Positions 1-8,754 of a stretch of DNA of 13,513 nucleotides are shown in pieces. Made by a program: the position numbers and the translations under genes. Numbering within the stretch: the stretch's first letter is position 1; every line of letters begins with the position of its first letter. Where the stretch lies: contig UQRS01000060.1 in the NCBI GenBank assembly GCA_900543525.1, positions 1-13,513 on the forward strand, read 5' to 3'. The notes under the pieces are model-generated. The model saw nothing but the letters and a program-made list of their open reading frames with translations, had not been told where the DNA came from and made no database searches. This DNA comes from an uncultured Oscillospiraceae bacterium. GTDB taxonomy: Bacteria; Bacillota; Clostridia; Oscillospirales; Acutalibacteraceae.

Positions 1-23
1 TACATTTTTGGAGGTAATCGGAA

Positions 24-1253
<1,230 letters not shown>

Positions 1254-1276
1254 TCCGAACAAATTCAGCATAAACG

Positions 1277-1314
1277 AAAAAGGATAACCGCCATTTTCGG
1301 CGGCTATCCCTTTT
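1277..1314. terminator. Hairpin between argG and argH, terminator-like
   Basis: Two 16-nt arms (1277-1292 and 1299-1314) face each other across a 6-nt loop ATTTTC. On the plus strand there are two A-C mismatches, and the right arm ends in TTTT. On the minus strand the same two positions become G-U wobbles, so the stem is continuous there and runs into TTTTT. It could be a partial terminator or stability element that sets the argG to argH ratio, or it could stop antisense transcription. Function is inferred from structure only. Confidence 0.6.
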
Positions 1315-1323
1315 CGGGCTTAT

Positions 1324-1339
1324 AGGAGGAAATATTTTG
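1324..1339 (+). promoter_or_regulatory. Ribosome binding site and TTG start of argH
   Basis: AGGAGGA at 1324-1330 is followed by a 6-nt spacer and TTG at 1337-1339. This near-perfect Shine-Dalgarno sequence decides the non-ATG start. It lies 9 nt after the argG/argH hairpin, so the hairpin should not hide it. Confidence 0.85.
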
Positions 1340-2737
1340 AAGCTCTGGACAGGCAGATTCTCCAAAGAAATCGACCCGAAAACCAATGATTTCAACAGCT
1401 CCATCCCCTTCGACAGCCGCATGTATAAAGAGGATATCGAAGGTTCGATCGCCCATGCCGCCATGCTCGGCCGGCAGGGCATCATTGCCGCCGGCGAGGC
1501 CGAGGCGATTATCAACGGCCTTGGCGGCATCCTCGATGATCTGGAGAGCGGCAGGCTCTCGATCGACATGTCGGCCGAGGACATCCACACCTTTGTGGAG
1601 GGGGAGCTGACCGCAAGGATCGGCGACGCCGGCAAGCGCCTGCACACGGCGCGCAGCCGCAACGACCAGGTGGCGCTGGACGACCGCCTCTATATGCGCG
1701 GCCTTGCCGACAGCCTCTCGGCGCAGATTCGGGAGTTGATCGGCGTCCTCTGCAATAAGGCGGAGGCCTACGCCGACGCCGTCATGCCGGGCTACACCCA
1801 TTTGCAGCGGGCGCAGCCGATCACCTTCGGCCACCACCTGATGGCCTATGCCGAGATGCTGCTGCGCGACCTCGACCGGCTGGCCGACTGCAAAAAGCGG
1901 ATGAATATTTCTCCCTTGGGCTCGGGCGCGCTGGCCGGCACCACCTACCCTCTCGACCGGGAGAGTGCGGCGGCCGCCCTGCAGATGGACGGCGTGAGTC
2001 AGAACAGTCTGGACGGGGTGTCCGACCGGGATTTCTGCGTCGAGTTTGCCGCCGCGCTCTCCCTCATTATGGTGCACCTCTCCCGTTTCAGTGAGGAGAT
2101 TATTCTCTGGTGCTCCTTTGAATTCCGGTTTATCGAGCTGGACGACGCCTTCTCCACCGGGTCGAGCATCATGCCGCAGAAGAAGAACCCCGATATCGCC
2201 GAGCTTGTCCGGGGAAAATCCGGCCGGGTTTTCGGCGACCTCATCACCCTGCTGACCGCCCTCAAGGGGCTGCCGCTGGCCTATAACAAGGACATGCAGG
2301 AGGATAAGGAGGCCGTGTTCGACGCGGCCGATACGGTCAGGATGTGCCTGACCGCCTTTACCCCCATGCTCGACACCATGCGGGTCAACACCGACCGGAT
2401 GCGGGCGGCCGCGGCCGGCGGCTTTATCAACGCGACCGACTGCGCCGACTATCTGGTCGGCAAGGGGCTGCCCTTCCGCGACGCTTACAAGGCGGTGGGC
2501 ATGCTGGTCGCCCTGTGTATCGAGAAGAACACCACGCTGGAGGAGCTACCGCTTGCGGAATACCGAAAAATCTGCGACCTCTTCGACGAGGGCGTGTACG
2601 CCGCCATCTCCCTCGAGCGGTGCGTCGGCGAGCGGAAGGTTACCGGCGGCCCTGCCCCCTGCTGCGTGCGCGCGCAGGTTGACCGGGTGCGAAAGCTTCT
2701 TTCCGGCGCGCAGAACGGTTCAAACGAAAATATTTAA
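1337..2737 (+). CDS. argH: Argininosuccinate lyase
   Basis: Cytoplasmic enzyme that cleaves argininosuccinate into arginine and fumarate, the last step of the pathway. It belongs to the fumarase/aspartase superfamily. The signature GSSIMPQKKNPD starts near residue 275, with the presumed catalytic serine at about 276. Other family blocks are visible: LHTARSRNDQV near residue 98 and YTHLQRAQP near residue 154. The length of 466 residues matches the family. The start is a TTG at 1337, chosen because AGGAGGA at 1324-1330 sits 6 nt upstream and because the translation KLWTGRFSKEID is the normal ArgH N-terminus; no in-frame ATG lies nearby. The gap to argC is only 16 nt, so the two are almost surely co-transcribed. 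TTG starts are weaker than ATG, which may lower ArgH output relative to ArgG. Confidence 0.97.
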   Translation: MKLWTGRFSKEIDPKTNDFNSSIPFDSRMYKEDIEGSIAHAAMLGRQGIIAAGEAEAIINGLGGILDDLESGRLSIDMSAEDIHTFVEGELTARIGDAGKRLHTARSRNDQVALDDRLYMRGLADSLSAQIRELIGVLCNKAEAYADAVMPGYTHLQRAQPITFGHHLMAYAEMLLRDLDRLADCKKRMNISPLGSGALAGTTYPLDRESAAAALQMDGVSQNSLDGVSDRDFCVEFAAALSLIMVHLSRFSEEIILWCSFEFRFIELDDAFSTGSSIMPQKKNPDIAELVRGKSGRVFGDLITLLTALKGLPLAYNKDMQEDKEAVFDAADTVRMCLTAFTPMLDTMRVNTDRMRAAAAGGFINATDCADYLVGKGLPFRDAYKAVGMLVALCIEKNTTLEELPLAEYRKICDLFDEGVYAAISLERCVGERKVTGGPAPCCVRAQVDRVRKLLSGAQNGSNENI

Positions 2738-2753
2738 GAGGAGTTCTTGCTTT

Positions 2754-3791
2754 ATGACCATTCATGTTGGCATCATCGGCGCCACCGGTTACGCCGGCGC
2801 CGAGCTCTGCCGCCTTCTTCTCTCCCACCCGGAGGCCGAGCTTACCGCTTTGGGCTCCAAGAGCTTTGCGGGACAGAAGCTGTCGGAGGTATACCCCTCC
2901 TACCGGGGGCTCTGCGACCTCGTTTGTGAGGAGAATGAGGCGGTCATCGACAAAAGCGATATTGTTTTCGCCGCCCTCCCCCACGGCCTGTCGCAGGATA
3001 TCGCCCTGCACTGCGCCGAAGCGGGCAAGGCTTTTATCGACATCGGCGCGGACTTCCGTTTGGAAAAGGAGGCCGAGTATAAGCAGTGGTACGGCCTCGA
3101 CTACCGCTATCCCGAACTGCATGCACAGGCAGTCTATGGCCTGCCGGAGCTTTTCCGGGAGGAGATTAAAAAAACCCGCATTGTCGCCAACCCCGGCTGC
3201 TACCCGACCTCGATCGGGCTAGGGCTTTTCCCGGCGCTGAAAGGCGGGCTGGTCTCCCCCGACGGGATCATCATCGACTCCAAATCCGGCACAACCGGCG
3301 CCGGACGCGGCCTCGCGCAGAACACCCACTTCCCCGACTGCAACGAGGGGTTCGCCCCCTATAAGATTGCGGCGCACCGCCACACGCCGGAGATTGAGCA
3401 GACCCTCTCCCGGGCGGCGGGACGGCCGGTGCTGGTCACCTTTGTCCCCCACCTGCTGCCCATCAACCGCGGCATCGTCTCCACCATATATGCAAGGCTG
3501 ACCGACGGCGCGAGTGAGGCGGCCGTCCGCGATCAATACGCCGCGTTTTATGAAGGAGAGCGGTTTGTCCGCCTCCTCCCTCCGGGGGAGATTGCCAGTC
3601 TGAAGTATGTAAAAGAAAGCAATTACTGCGACATCTCCCTGCATTTTGAAGGAAGGACAAACACCCTGATCGTCGTCTCTGCCATTGACAACATGGTGAA
3701 GGGCGCGGCCGGTCAGGCGATTCAGAATATGAACCTGCTCTTCGGTCTGGCGGAGGATACCGGCCTTGTGCTGGTGCCGCCCGCCTTCTAA
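2754..3791 (+). CDS. argC: N-acetyl-gamma-glutamyl-phosphate reductase
   Basis: NADPH-dependent enzyme that reduces N-acetylglutamyl phosphate to the semialdehyde, the third step of the acetylated arm of arginine synthesis. The 345-residue product opens with a Rossmann dinucleotide-binding motif, GIIGATGYAGAEL, at residues 6-18. The active-site cysteine is Cys149 in the motif NPGCYPT. A substrate-binding region SGTTGAGRG follows, and the HRHTPEIEQ block is present. The reading frame is open further upstream into argH, but the ATG at 2754 has GAGGAG at 2738-2743 with a 10-nt spacer and gives the family-typical N-terminus, so the longer version is rejected. It lies 16 nt after argH and 28 nt before argJ. 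The length is normal for the short bacterial ArgC type. Confidence 0.97.
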   Translation: MTIHVGIIGATGYAGAELCRLLLSHPEAELTALGSKSFAGQKLSEVYPSYRGLCDLVCEENEAVIDKSDIVFAALPHGLSQDIALHCAEAGKAFIDIGADFRLEKEAEYKQWYGLDYRYPELHAQAVYGLPELFREEIKKTRIVANPGCYPTSIGLGLFPALKGGLVSPDGIIIDSKSGTTGAGRGLAQNTHFPDCNEGFAPYKIAAHRHTPEIEQTLSRAAGRPVLVTFVPHLLPINRGIVSTIYARLTDGASEAAVRDQYAAFYEGERFVRLLPPGEIASLKYVKESNYCDISLHFEGRTNTLIVVSAIDNMVKGAAGQAIQNMNLLFGLAEDTGLVLVPPAF

Positions 3792-3819
3792 ACCTTAGAG
3801 GAAGAAAGGATTTGTCTTT

Positions 3820-5040
3820 ATGAGTATTCAGTTTGTTGAGGGCGGCGTCTGCGCCCCCGCCGGATTTACGGCCGGCGGCGTGCACTGCGGCATCCGCAAA
3901 AATCGGAAGAAACGCGACCTCGCCCTGATTTTTGCCGAGAAAACCTGCTCGGCCGCCGCCGTGTATACCCAGAATCTTGTGAAAGGCGCGCCTCTGCTGG
4001 TAACAAGAGAGCATCTTGCCAACGGCAGAGCCAGAGCCATCATCTGCAACTCGGGCAACGCGAACACCTGCAACGCCGACGGCGAGTACAAGGCCAAAAT
4101 GATGTGCGACATCGCGGCCGAGGTGCTCTCCATCCCGACCGACGACGTCCTCGTCGCCTCGACCGGCGTGATCGGGCAGGTGCTGCCGATTGCACCGATC
4201 GCCGACGCGGCCGAGGCTTTGAAGGCCTCGCTGGGCGACCACTCGATCGAGGCGGCGGAGGCCATCATGACCACCGACACGATACCGAAAAACCTCGCGG
4301 TGGAGTTCGAGCTCGGCGAAAAAACCTGCCGGATCGGTGCAATCGCCAAGGGCAGCGGAATGATTCATCCCAACATGGCGACCATGCTCTGCTTTGTCAC
4401 CACCGACGCGGCGATTGCTCCGGAATTATTGCAGCAGGCTTTGAAGAGTGTGGCCGACGACACCTTTAATATGATCAGCGTCGACGGAGACACCTCCACC
4501 AACGATATGGTGGCCATTCTCGCCTCCGGCCTTGCGGAAAATGTAGAAATCACCTCTCCCGACGGGGAGGATTACAGCCGCTTTACCGCCGCATTGTTTG
4601 AGCTGATGCGGGAAATCTCCAAGCTGCTGGCCGGCGACGGCGAGGGTGCCACCCGCCTGATCGAATGCAACGTAAACGGCGCTGCCACGACGGCCGACGC
4701 CAAGATTCTGGCTAAAAGCGTCATCTGCTCCTCCTTGACCAAGGCGGCGATTTTCGGCGCCGACGCCAACTGGGGACGGGTGCTCTGCGCGCTGGGCTAC
4801 GCCGGCGCAAAGCTGGACGTGAACAAGGTCGGGGTGGAGTTCCGCTCGGCCGCCGGAAGCATCATCGTCTGCGCCGGCGGGGCCGGGGTCGATTTCGACG
4901 AGGACAAGGCCAAGCAGATTCTTCTGGAAAAGGAGATTGCCATCGACGTCACCCTCGGGGACGGCGCCGGCGCTGCGACCGCCTGGGGCTGCGACCTCAC
5001 CTATGATTATGTGAAAATCAACGGGGATTACCGCACCTGA
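3820..5040 (+). CDS. argJ: Bifunctional glutamate N-acetyltransferase / ornithine acetyltransferase
   Basis: Moves the acetyl group from N-acetylornithine to glutamate, releasing ornithine and regenerating N-acetylglutamate. Many family members can also use acetyl-CoA and so prime the cycle. The 406-residue precursor carries the autocleavage motif KGSGMIHPNMATML; cleavage in this family occurs before the threonine, here Thr188, giving alpha and beta chains with Thr188 as nucleophile. The C-terminus YVKINGDYRT is typical. The start ATG at 3820 follows AAAGGA at 3805-3810. ArgJ in the cluster, with no argE or argA visible, points to the cyclic acetylation route; whether this ArgJ is mono- or bifunctional cannot be read from the sequence. 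It is followed by a perfect 14-bp hairpin before argB. Confidence 0.97.
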   Translation: MSIQFVEGGVCAPAGFTAGGVHCGIRKNRKKRDLALIFAEKTCSAAAVYTQNLVKGAPLLVTREHLANGRARAIICNSGNANTCNADGEYKAKMMCDIAAEVLSIPTDDVLVASTGVIGQVLPIAPIADAAEALKASLGDHSIEAAEAIMTTDTIPKNLAVEFELGEKTCRIGAIAKGSGMIHPNMATMLCFVTTDAAIAPELLQQALKSVADDTFNMISVDGDTSTNDMVAILASGLAENVEITSPDGEDYSRFTAALFELMREISKLLAGDGEGATRLIECNVNGAATTADAKILAKSVICSSLTKAAIFGADANWGRVLCALGYAGAKLDVNKVGVEFRSAAGSIIVCAGGAGVDFDEDKAKQILLEKEIAIDVTLGDGAGAATAWGCDLTYDYVKINGDYRT

Positions 5041-5051
5041 AAAATATTTCA

Positions 5052-5083
5052 GCGCAAAAGGGAGGAATGCCTCCCTTTTGCGC
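5052..5083. repeat. Perfect 14-bp inverted repeat between argJ and argB
   Basis: Arms at 5052-5065 and 5070-5083 are exact reverse complements with a 4-nt AATG loop. The hairpin starts 12 nt after the argJ stop. No T run follows the stem directly, so it is not a classic intrinsic terminator. It may protect the 3' end of the upstream message, slow RNA polymerase, or set expression of the downstream half of the cluster. An ATG in frame with argB sits in the loop, and its only possible Shine-Dalgarno sequence is locked in the stem. Confidence 0.75.
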
Positions 5084-5108
5084 CGCCGGAAAGGTTTTGT
5101 TGCGTTTT

Positions 5109-5972
5109 ATGGATATTTCCAATCTGGAACGGGCCGACGTGCTGGTACAGGCACTGCCCTACATACAAAAATACGCCGGCCGCACCGTCGTGATCAAATA
5201 CGGCGGGAACGCCATGATTAACGAGGATTTGAAAAACGCCGTGATGAAGGACATCGGCCTCCTCTCGATCGTCGGCATCCATGTCGTGCTGGTGCACGGC
5301 GGCGGGCCGGAGATTAACGAGATGCTCGCCAAAACCGGGAAGGAAAGCCGGTTTGTCGGCGGCCTGCGCTACACCGACGCCGAAACGATGGAGATTGTGC
5401 AGATGGTGCTGGCCGGCAAGGTCAACAAGGGGCTGGTCAAGCTTCTCGGCAGCCACGGGGTCAACGCAGTCGGCCTGTGCGGCCTCGACGGCGGGATGCT
5501 GAGGGCCAAAAAATACAGCGCCGCCGACATCGGCTTTGTGGGTGAGATTACCGAGGTGAACACCACCGTCATCACCGACGCCATTTCGGCCGGGTATCTG
5601 CCGGTTGTTTCCACCATCGCGTCGGGAGAGGCGGGAGACGCCGACGCCGTCTACAACATCAACGCCGATACCGCCGCAGCGCAGATTGCCGCCGCCCTGG
5701 GGGCGGAGAAGCTGCTGCTCATGACCGACATCAGCGGCCTTCTGCGGGACAGGCAGGATGAATCCTCCCTGATTCCGGCCGTGCAGGTGAGCGAGGTCCC
5801 AATGCTCAAATCCTCCGGCGTGATTTCGGGCGGCATGATTCCGAAGGTCGAATGCTGTGTAGAGGCCGTCCGCCGCGGCGTAAAGCAGACCAACATCATC
5901 GACGGCCGCATTCCGCATGCCATTTTGATGGAGATGTTCACCAACGAAGGCTGCGGCACCATGTTTATCTGA
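5109..5972 (+). CDS. argB: Acetylglutamate kinase
   Basis: Phosphorylates N-acetylglutamate with ATP, the committed step in organisms with the acetyl cycle. It belongs to the amino acid kinase family. Visible motifs are KYGGNAM with Lys30 in the phosphate-binding loop and VHGGGPEI near residue 60, which binds the acetylglutamate. About 25 residues precede the first strand, predicted as a helix (ADVLVQALPYIQKY), and the C-terminus ends GCGTMFI; in known members this N-terminal helix goes with hexamers that are feedback inhibited by arginine, so inhibition is inferred here. Length 287 is normal. The start is uncertain: ATG 5109 gives the best N-terminus, but GGAAAGG at 5088-5094 is 14 nt away, while TTG at 5100 is 5 nt away. 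ATG 5067 lies in a hairpin loop and is unlikely. Confidence 0.95.
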   Translation: MDISNLERADVLVQALPYIQKYAGRTVVIKYGGNAMINEDLKNAVMKDIGLLSIVGIHVVLVHGGGPEINEMLAKTGKESRFVGGLRYTDAETMEIVQMVLAGKVNKGLVKLLGSHGVNAVGLCGLDGGMLRAKKYSAADIGFVGEITEVNTTVITDAISAGYLPVVSTIASGEAGDADAVYNINADTAAAQIAAALGAEKLLLMTDISGLLRDRQDESSLIPAVQVSEVPMLKSSGVISGGMIPKVECCVEAVRRGVKQTNIIDGRIPHAILMEMFTNEGCGTMFI

Positions 5973-5991
5973 CCGGATGTGCGGCCGTGCA

Positions 5992-6034
5992 GTCGTGCAA
6001 ACGTCCGATCATCCGGTCGTGCGATCGTCCGATC
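5992..6034. repeat. Short tandem repeat in the argB-argD gap
   Basis: Two 19-nt units (5992-6010 and 6016-6034) match at 17 of 19 positions, with a period of 24 nt. Partial CGTGC and CCGATC words continue on both sides (about 5976-6040), and the units contain small palindromes such as CGATCG. The block lies in the longest gap of the cluster (145 nt). It resembles a dispersed intergenic repeat, but that needs the genome to judge. No ORF is credible here. Confidence 0.6.
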
Positions 6035-6117
6035 GTGCAGAGGAGTCCCCTCTTCCCACCGGATTTTGCAAATCAATCTTCCCGGATTTCCGGGTGCATG
6101 AAGGAAACGGATATATT

Positions 6118-7299
6118 ATGAATTTTGATGAACTGAAAAAAACGGAAGCCGAAAACCTCATGCCGACCTACGGCCGGTTTCCGGTTGACCTCGACCATGG
6201 GGAGGGCGCGACCGCCTGGAACCATGCGGGGCAGCCCTATATCGACTTCGGCTCGGGGATCGGAGTCAACGCCCTCGGCTACTGCGATAAGGGCTGGGTC
6301 GCGGCCGTAGAGGCGCAGCTGAATACCCTCCAGCACACCTCCAACCTCTACTATTCCGCGCCGCAGATCCGGTTGGCGGAAAAGCTCTGCCGCCTGACCG
6401 GGATGGACAAGGTGTTTTTCGGCAACTCGGGCGCGGAGGCGAACGAGTGCGCCATCAAGCTGGCCCGCAAATACAGCTTTGACACCTACGGTCCCGGCCG
6501 GGATACCATCCTCACGCTGGTCAACTCCTTCCACGGACGGACGGTAACTACCCTCTCCGCCACCGGGCAGGAGGTATTTCACAACTACTTTTTCCCCTTC
6601 ACCGGCAGCTTCGGCTATGTGGAGGCGGGGGATTTCCCGGCGCTGAAGACGGCCGCCGACAAAACCGTCTGCGCCGTCATGCTGGAAATGATCCAGGGCG
6701 AAGGCGGGGTCAAGCCACTCGATCCCGCTTATGTTGAGGCGGTGGCAGAGTTCTGCAAAGCGCGCGACATCCTCCTGATCGTGGATGAGGTGCAAAGCGG
6801 CGTCGGCCGCACCGGCACCTTCCTCGCGGCCGAGCAGTATAACCTCTCCCCCGACATCGTGACGCTGGCCAAGGGGCTGGGCGGCGGCCTGCCGATTGGC
6901 GCCTGCCTCTGCACCGCGCCGCTCGGGAAGGTGATGGGTCCCTCGACCCACGGCAGCACCTTCGGCGGCAACCCAGTCGTTTCGGCCGGCGCGGCCTACA
7001 TCCTCGACACCGTGTCGAAACCGGAATTCCTGCACTCCGTACGGGAAAAGGGCGAAGTCATCCGCGCCCGGCTGTCCGGCCTCTCCAACCTGCGGGAGGT
7101 GCGGGGGCTCGGCCTGATGCTGGGCATTGATCTTATAAACGGAGACGCAAAGACGGCGGCTAACCGCTGCCTCGAGCAGGGGCTGCTTGTGCTGACTGCA
7201 AAGGCCTCCCTGCGGCTGCTGCCGCCGCTCAACATCAGCGAGGCGGAGCTGAACCGCGGCCTTGACATCCTGTGCAGCGTGATTGAATCGCTTGCCTGA
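6118..7299 (+). CDS. argD: Acetylornithine aminotransferase
   Basis: PLP-dependent class III aminotransferase that converts N-acetylglutamate semialdehyde to N-acetylornithine using glutamate as amino donor; family members often also act in lysine synthesis on succinyl-diaminopimelate. The 393-residue product has the motif GNSGAEANE near residue 102, DEVQSGVGRTG near residue 223, and the PLP-binding lysine Lys252 in LAKGLGGGLPIGA. The THGSTFGGNP block is near residue 280. The frame is open upstream to 5977, but that stretch is the tandem repeat translated, so ATG 6118 is preferred; it gives the usual ArgD N-terminus (YGRFPVDLDHGEG). The ribosome binding site AAGGA at 6101-6105 is 12 nt away, a rather long spacing. 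The sequence is distinguished from ornithine or GABA aminotransferases mainly by context and length. Confidence 0.96.
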   Translation: MNFDELKKTEAENLMPTYGRFPVDLDHGEGATAWNHAGQPYIDFGSGIGVNALGYCDKGWVAAVEAQLNTLQHTSNLYYSAPQIRLAEKLCRLTGMDKVFFGNSGAEANECAIKLARKYSFDTYGPGRDTILTLVNSFHGRTVTTLSATGQEVFHNYFFPFTGSFGYVEAGDFPALKTAADKTVCAVMLEMIQGEGGVKPLDPAYVEAVAEFCKARDILLIVDEVQSGVGRTGTFLAAEQYNLSPDIVTLAKGLGGGLPIGACLCTAPLGKVMGPSTHGSTFGGNPVVSAGAAYILDTVSKPEFLHSVREKGEVIRARLSGLSNLREVRGLGLMLGIDLINGDAKTAANRCLEQGLLVLTAKASLRLLPPLNISEAELNRGLDILCSVIESLA

Positions 7300-7336
7300 A
7301 CCGACAGTTTGAAATTTTGATTTGGAGGCTTTTACC

Positions 7337-8248
7337 ATGAAACATTTACTGAAAATGCTCGACCTCTCGACCGAGGAGATTATGGAGATTCTGAACCTGG
7401 CCGACCAGCTGAAATATGAGCGAAAGCACGGCATTCCTCACCCCCACCTCGCCGGCAAAAGCCTCGGCATGATTTTTCAGAAGGCTTCGACCCGCACCCG
7501 CGTCTCTTTTGAGACCGGCATGTACCAGCTCGGCGGGCAGGCGCTCTTCCTCTCCTCCCACGATCTGCAGATCGGCCGCGGCGAGCCGGTGGAGGATACG
7601 GCGCGCGTGCTCTCCCGCTATCTCGACGGCATCATGATCCGCACCTTCGAGCAGAGCGAGGTGGAGACGCTGGCCGAATACGGCAGCATCCCGATCATCA
7701 ACGGCCTGACCGACTTCTGCCATCCTTGTCAGATTCTGGCCGACCTGATGACCATCCGGGAGTGCAAGGGTCGGCTCGATGGGCTTAAAATGTGCTTTAT
7801 CGGGGACGGCAACAACATGATGAACTCCCTGATTGTCGGCGGCCTGAAGGTCGGAATGCAGGTCGCGGTCGCCTGCCCGAAGGGATATGACCCGGCGGCC
7901 GAGGTGCTGGAGTTCGCGGCCGGTTACGGCGACCGCTTCCAGCTTTTCCGCACGCCGGAGGAGGCGGCGGCAGACGCGGACGTCATGATTACCGACGTCT
8001 GGGCCTCCATGGGGCAGGAGAGCGAGCGCGAGCAGCGCGCAGCCGCCTTTGCCGGATATCAGATCAACGACGCCCTCATGGCCAGGGCCGCGTCCGACGC
8101 CATGGTTCTCCACTGCCTGCCCGCCCACCGCGGGGAGGAGATCACGGCCGAGGTTTTTGAAGCGCATGCAAACGAAATTTTTGAGGAGGCCGAAAACCGC
8201 CTCCACGCGCAGAAGGCCGTCATGGTCAAGGTAATGGGAGATAAATAA
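7337..8248 (+). CDS. argF: Ornithine carbamoyltransferase
   Basis: Transfers the carbamoyl group from carbamoyl phosphate to ornithine to give citrulline. The 303-residue product contains the carbamoyl phosphate loop STRTR at residues 51-55, HPCQILAD from residue 129 and HCLPAHRG from residue 259, with Cys260 in the ornithine site. The loop WASMGQE matches the ornithine-binding SMG loop rather than aspartate carbamoyltransferase. The start is ATG 7337, with GGAGG at 7324-7328 and an 8-nt spacer; a frame-open extension of five residues upstream is ignored. It is the last gene of the cluster, 37 nt after argD, and is followed by non-coding DNA and a nested terminator about 105 nt downstream. 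No carAB follows, unlike some Bacillus arg operons, so carbamoyl phosphate must come from elsewhere in the genome. Confidence 0.97.
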   Translation: MKHLLKMLDLSTEEIMEILNLADQLKYERKHGIPHPHLAGKSLGMIFQKASTRTRVSFETGMYQLGGQALFLSSHDLQIGRGEPVEDTARVLSRYLDGIMIRTFEQSEVETLAEYGSIPIINGLTDFCHPCQILADLMTIRECKGRLDGLKMCFIGDGNNMMNSLIVGGLKVGMQVAVACPKGYDPAAEVLEFAAGYGDRFQLFRTPEEAAADADVMITDVWASMGQESEREQRAAAFAGYQINDALMARAASDAMVLHCLPAHRGEEITAEVFEAHANEIFEEAENRLHAQKAVMVKVMGDK

Positions 8249-8353
8249 AAGGGCCGGAGGCTATCCTTCCTCCCCTTCCTCTCTGCAGCGCAGATTCCCC
8301 TTAAAAACCGCCGCGGGCAAAAATTCCTTTTATCCGTTTTCAGCAAAATGCAA

Positions 8354-8409
8354 AAAAGCCGAAGGGCGAAAGCTTCTGCTAAAAAAAGAAGCTCTCTCCT
8401 TCGGCTTTT
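8354..8409. terminator. Nested, possibly bidirectional intrinsic terminator after argF
   Basis: The outer stem of 12 bp (8354-8365 with 8398-8409) encloses an inner 6-bp stem (8371-8376 with 8388-8393). The plus strand ends in TTTT at 8406-8409 and the minus strand in six T (A run at 8352-8357). It sits where the arg cluster and the minus-strand glycosidase gene converge, so it likely ends the arg message and backs up the minus-strand terminator. Confidence 0.8.
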
Positions 8410-8632
8410 CCTATGCTAAAAGACACTTCACCGCACAGAAGGCTTTCGGTAAACGCTCGTTTTTTGGAGCCTGTTTTTTATAAAAAGGACAAGTCCCCAC
8501 TCCCCCACCTGCGGCAGAGGAAAGCCTCCCCCGCCCCGAAAGCTGAAAACCGCAGCTCGGCCGGACGAATATAAAAAGCGAAAGGCGGAATCTCCGGCGA
8601 GGGCCCCCTGCTTTCTTTCACAGTGCAAAGCC
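8410..8632. other. Non-coding convergent spacer
   Basis: No gene, RNA gene or clear repeat is seen. One AT-rich patch around 8464-8486 (T run followed by TATAAAAAGG) resembles a -10 box, but no plus-strand gene follows it. ORFs here look like chance frames. Confidence 0.5.
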
Positions 8633-8682
8633 AAAAAAACGCCGTCCGGCCAAGCGGGCAAAACCGCCAAGCCGAACAGCGC
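8633..8682 (-). terminator. Intrinsic terminator of the GH67 gene
   Basis: Read on the minus strand, 8682-8671 pairs with 8650-8639 over 12 continuous pairs, three of them G-U, and is followed by seven T (8639-8633). On the plus strand the wobbles become A-C mismatches, so it is built to act on the minus strand. It starts 73 nt past the stop codon of the GH67 gene. The loop contains a further small stem. Confidence 0.8.
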
Positions 8683-8754
8683 TTTTTTATTTTATTTCAC
8701 CTGCCGCGCAGGAAAGCGCGTACATTCCGCCGCCCGGCAGCAGGACGAAAGGCG

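Noticed and set aside
2553..2753. Upstream extension of argC into argH
   Set aside because: Overlaps the conserved argH C-terminus, and ATG 2754 has a good ribosome binding site and gives the family N-terminus.
5977..6117. N-terminal extension of argD
   Set aside because: It is the tandem repeat read as protein (repeats of Arg, Ser, Asp and Val); ATG 6118 fits the family start.
6073..7434. 453-residue minus-strand ORF opposite argD
   Set aside because: Antisense frame of argD, with no recognisable motif and no ribosome binding site that stands out.
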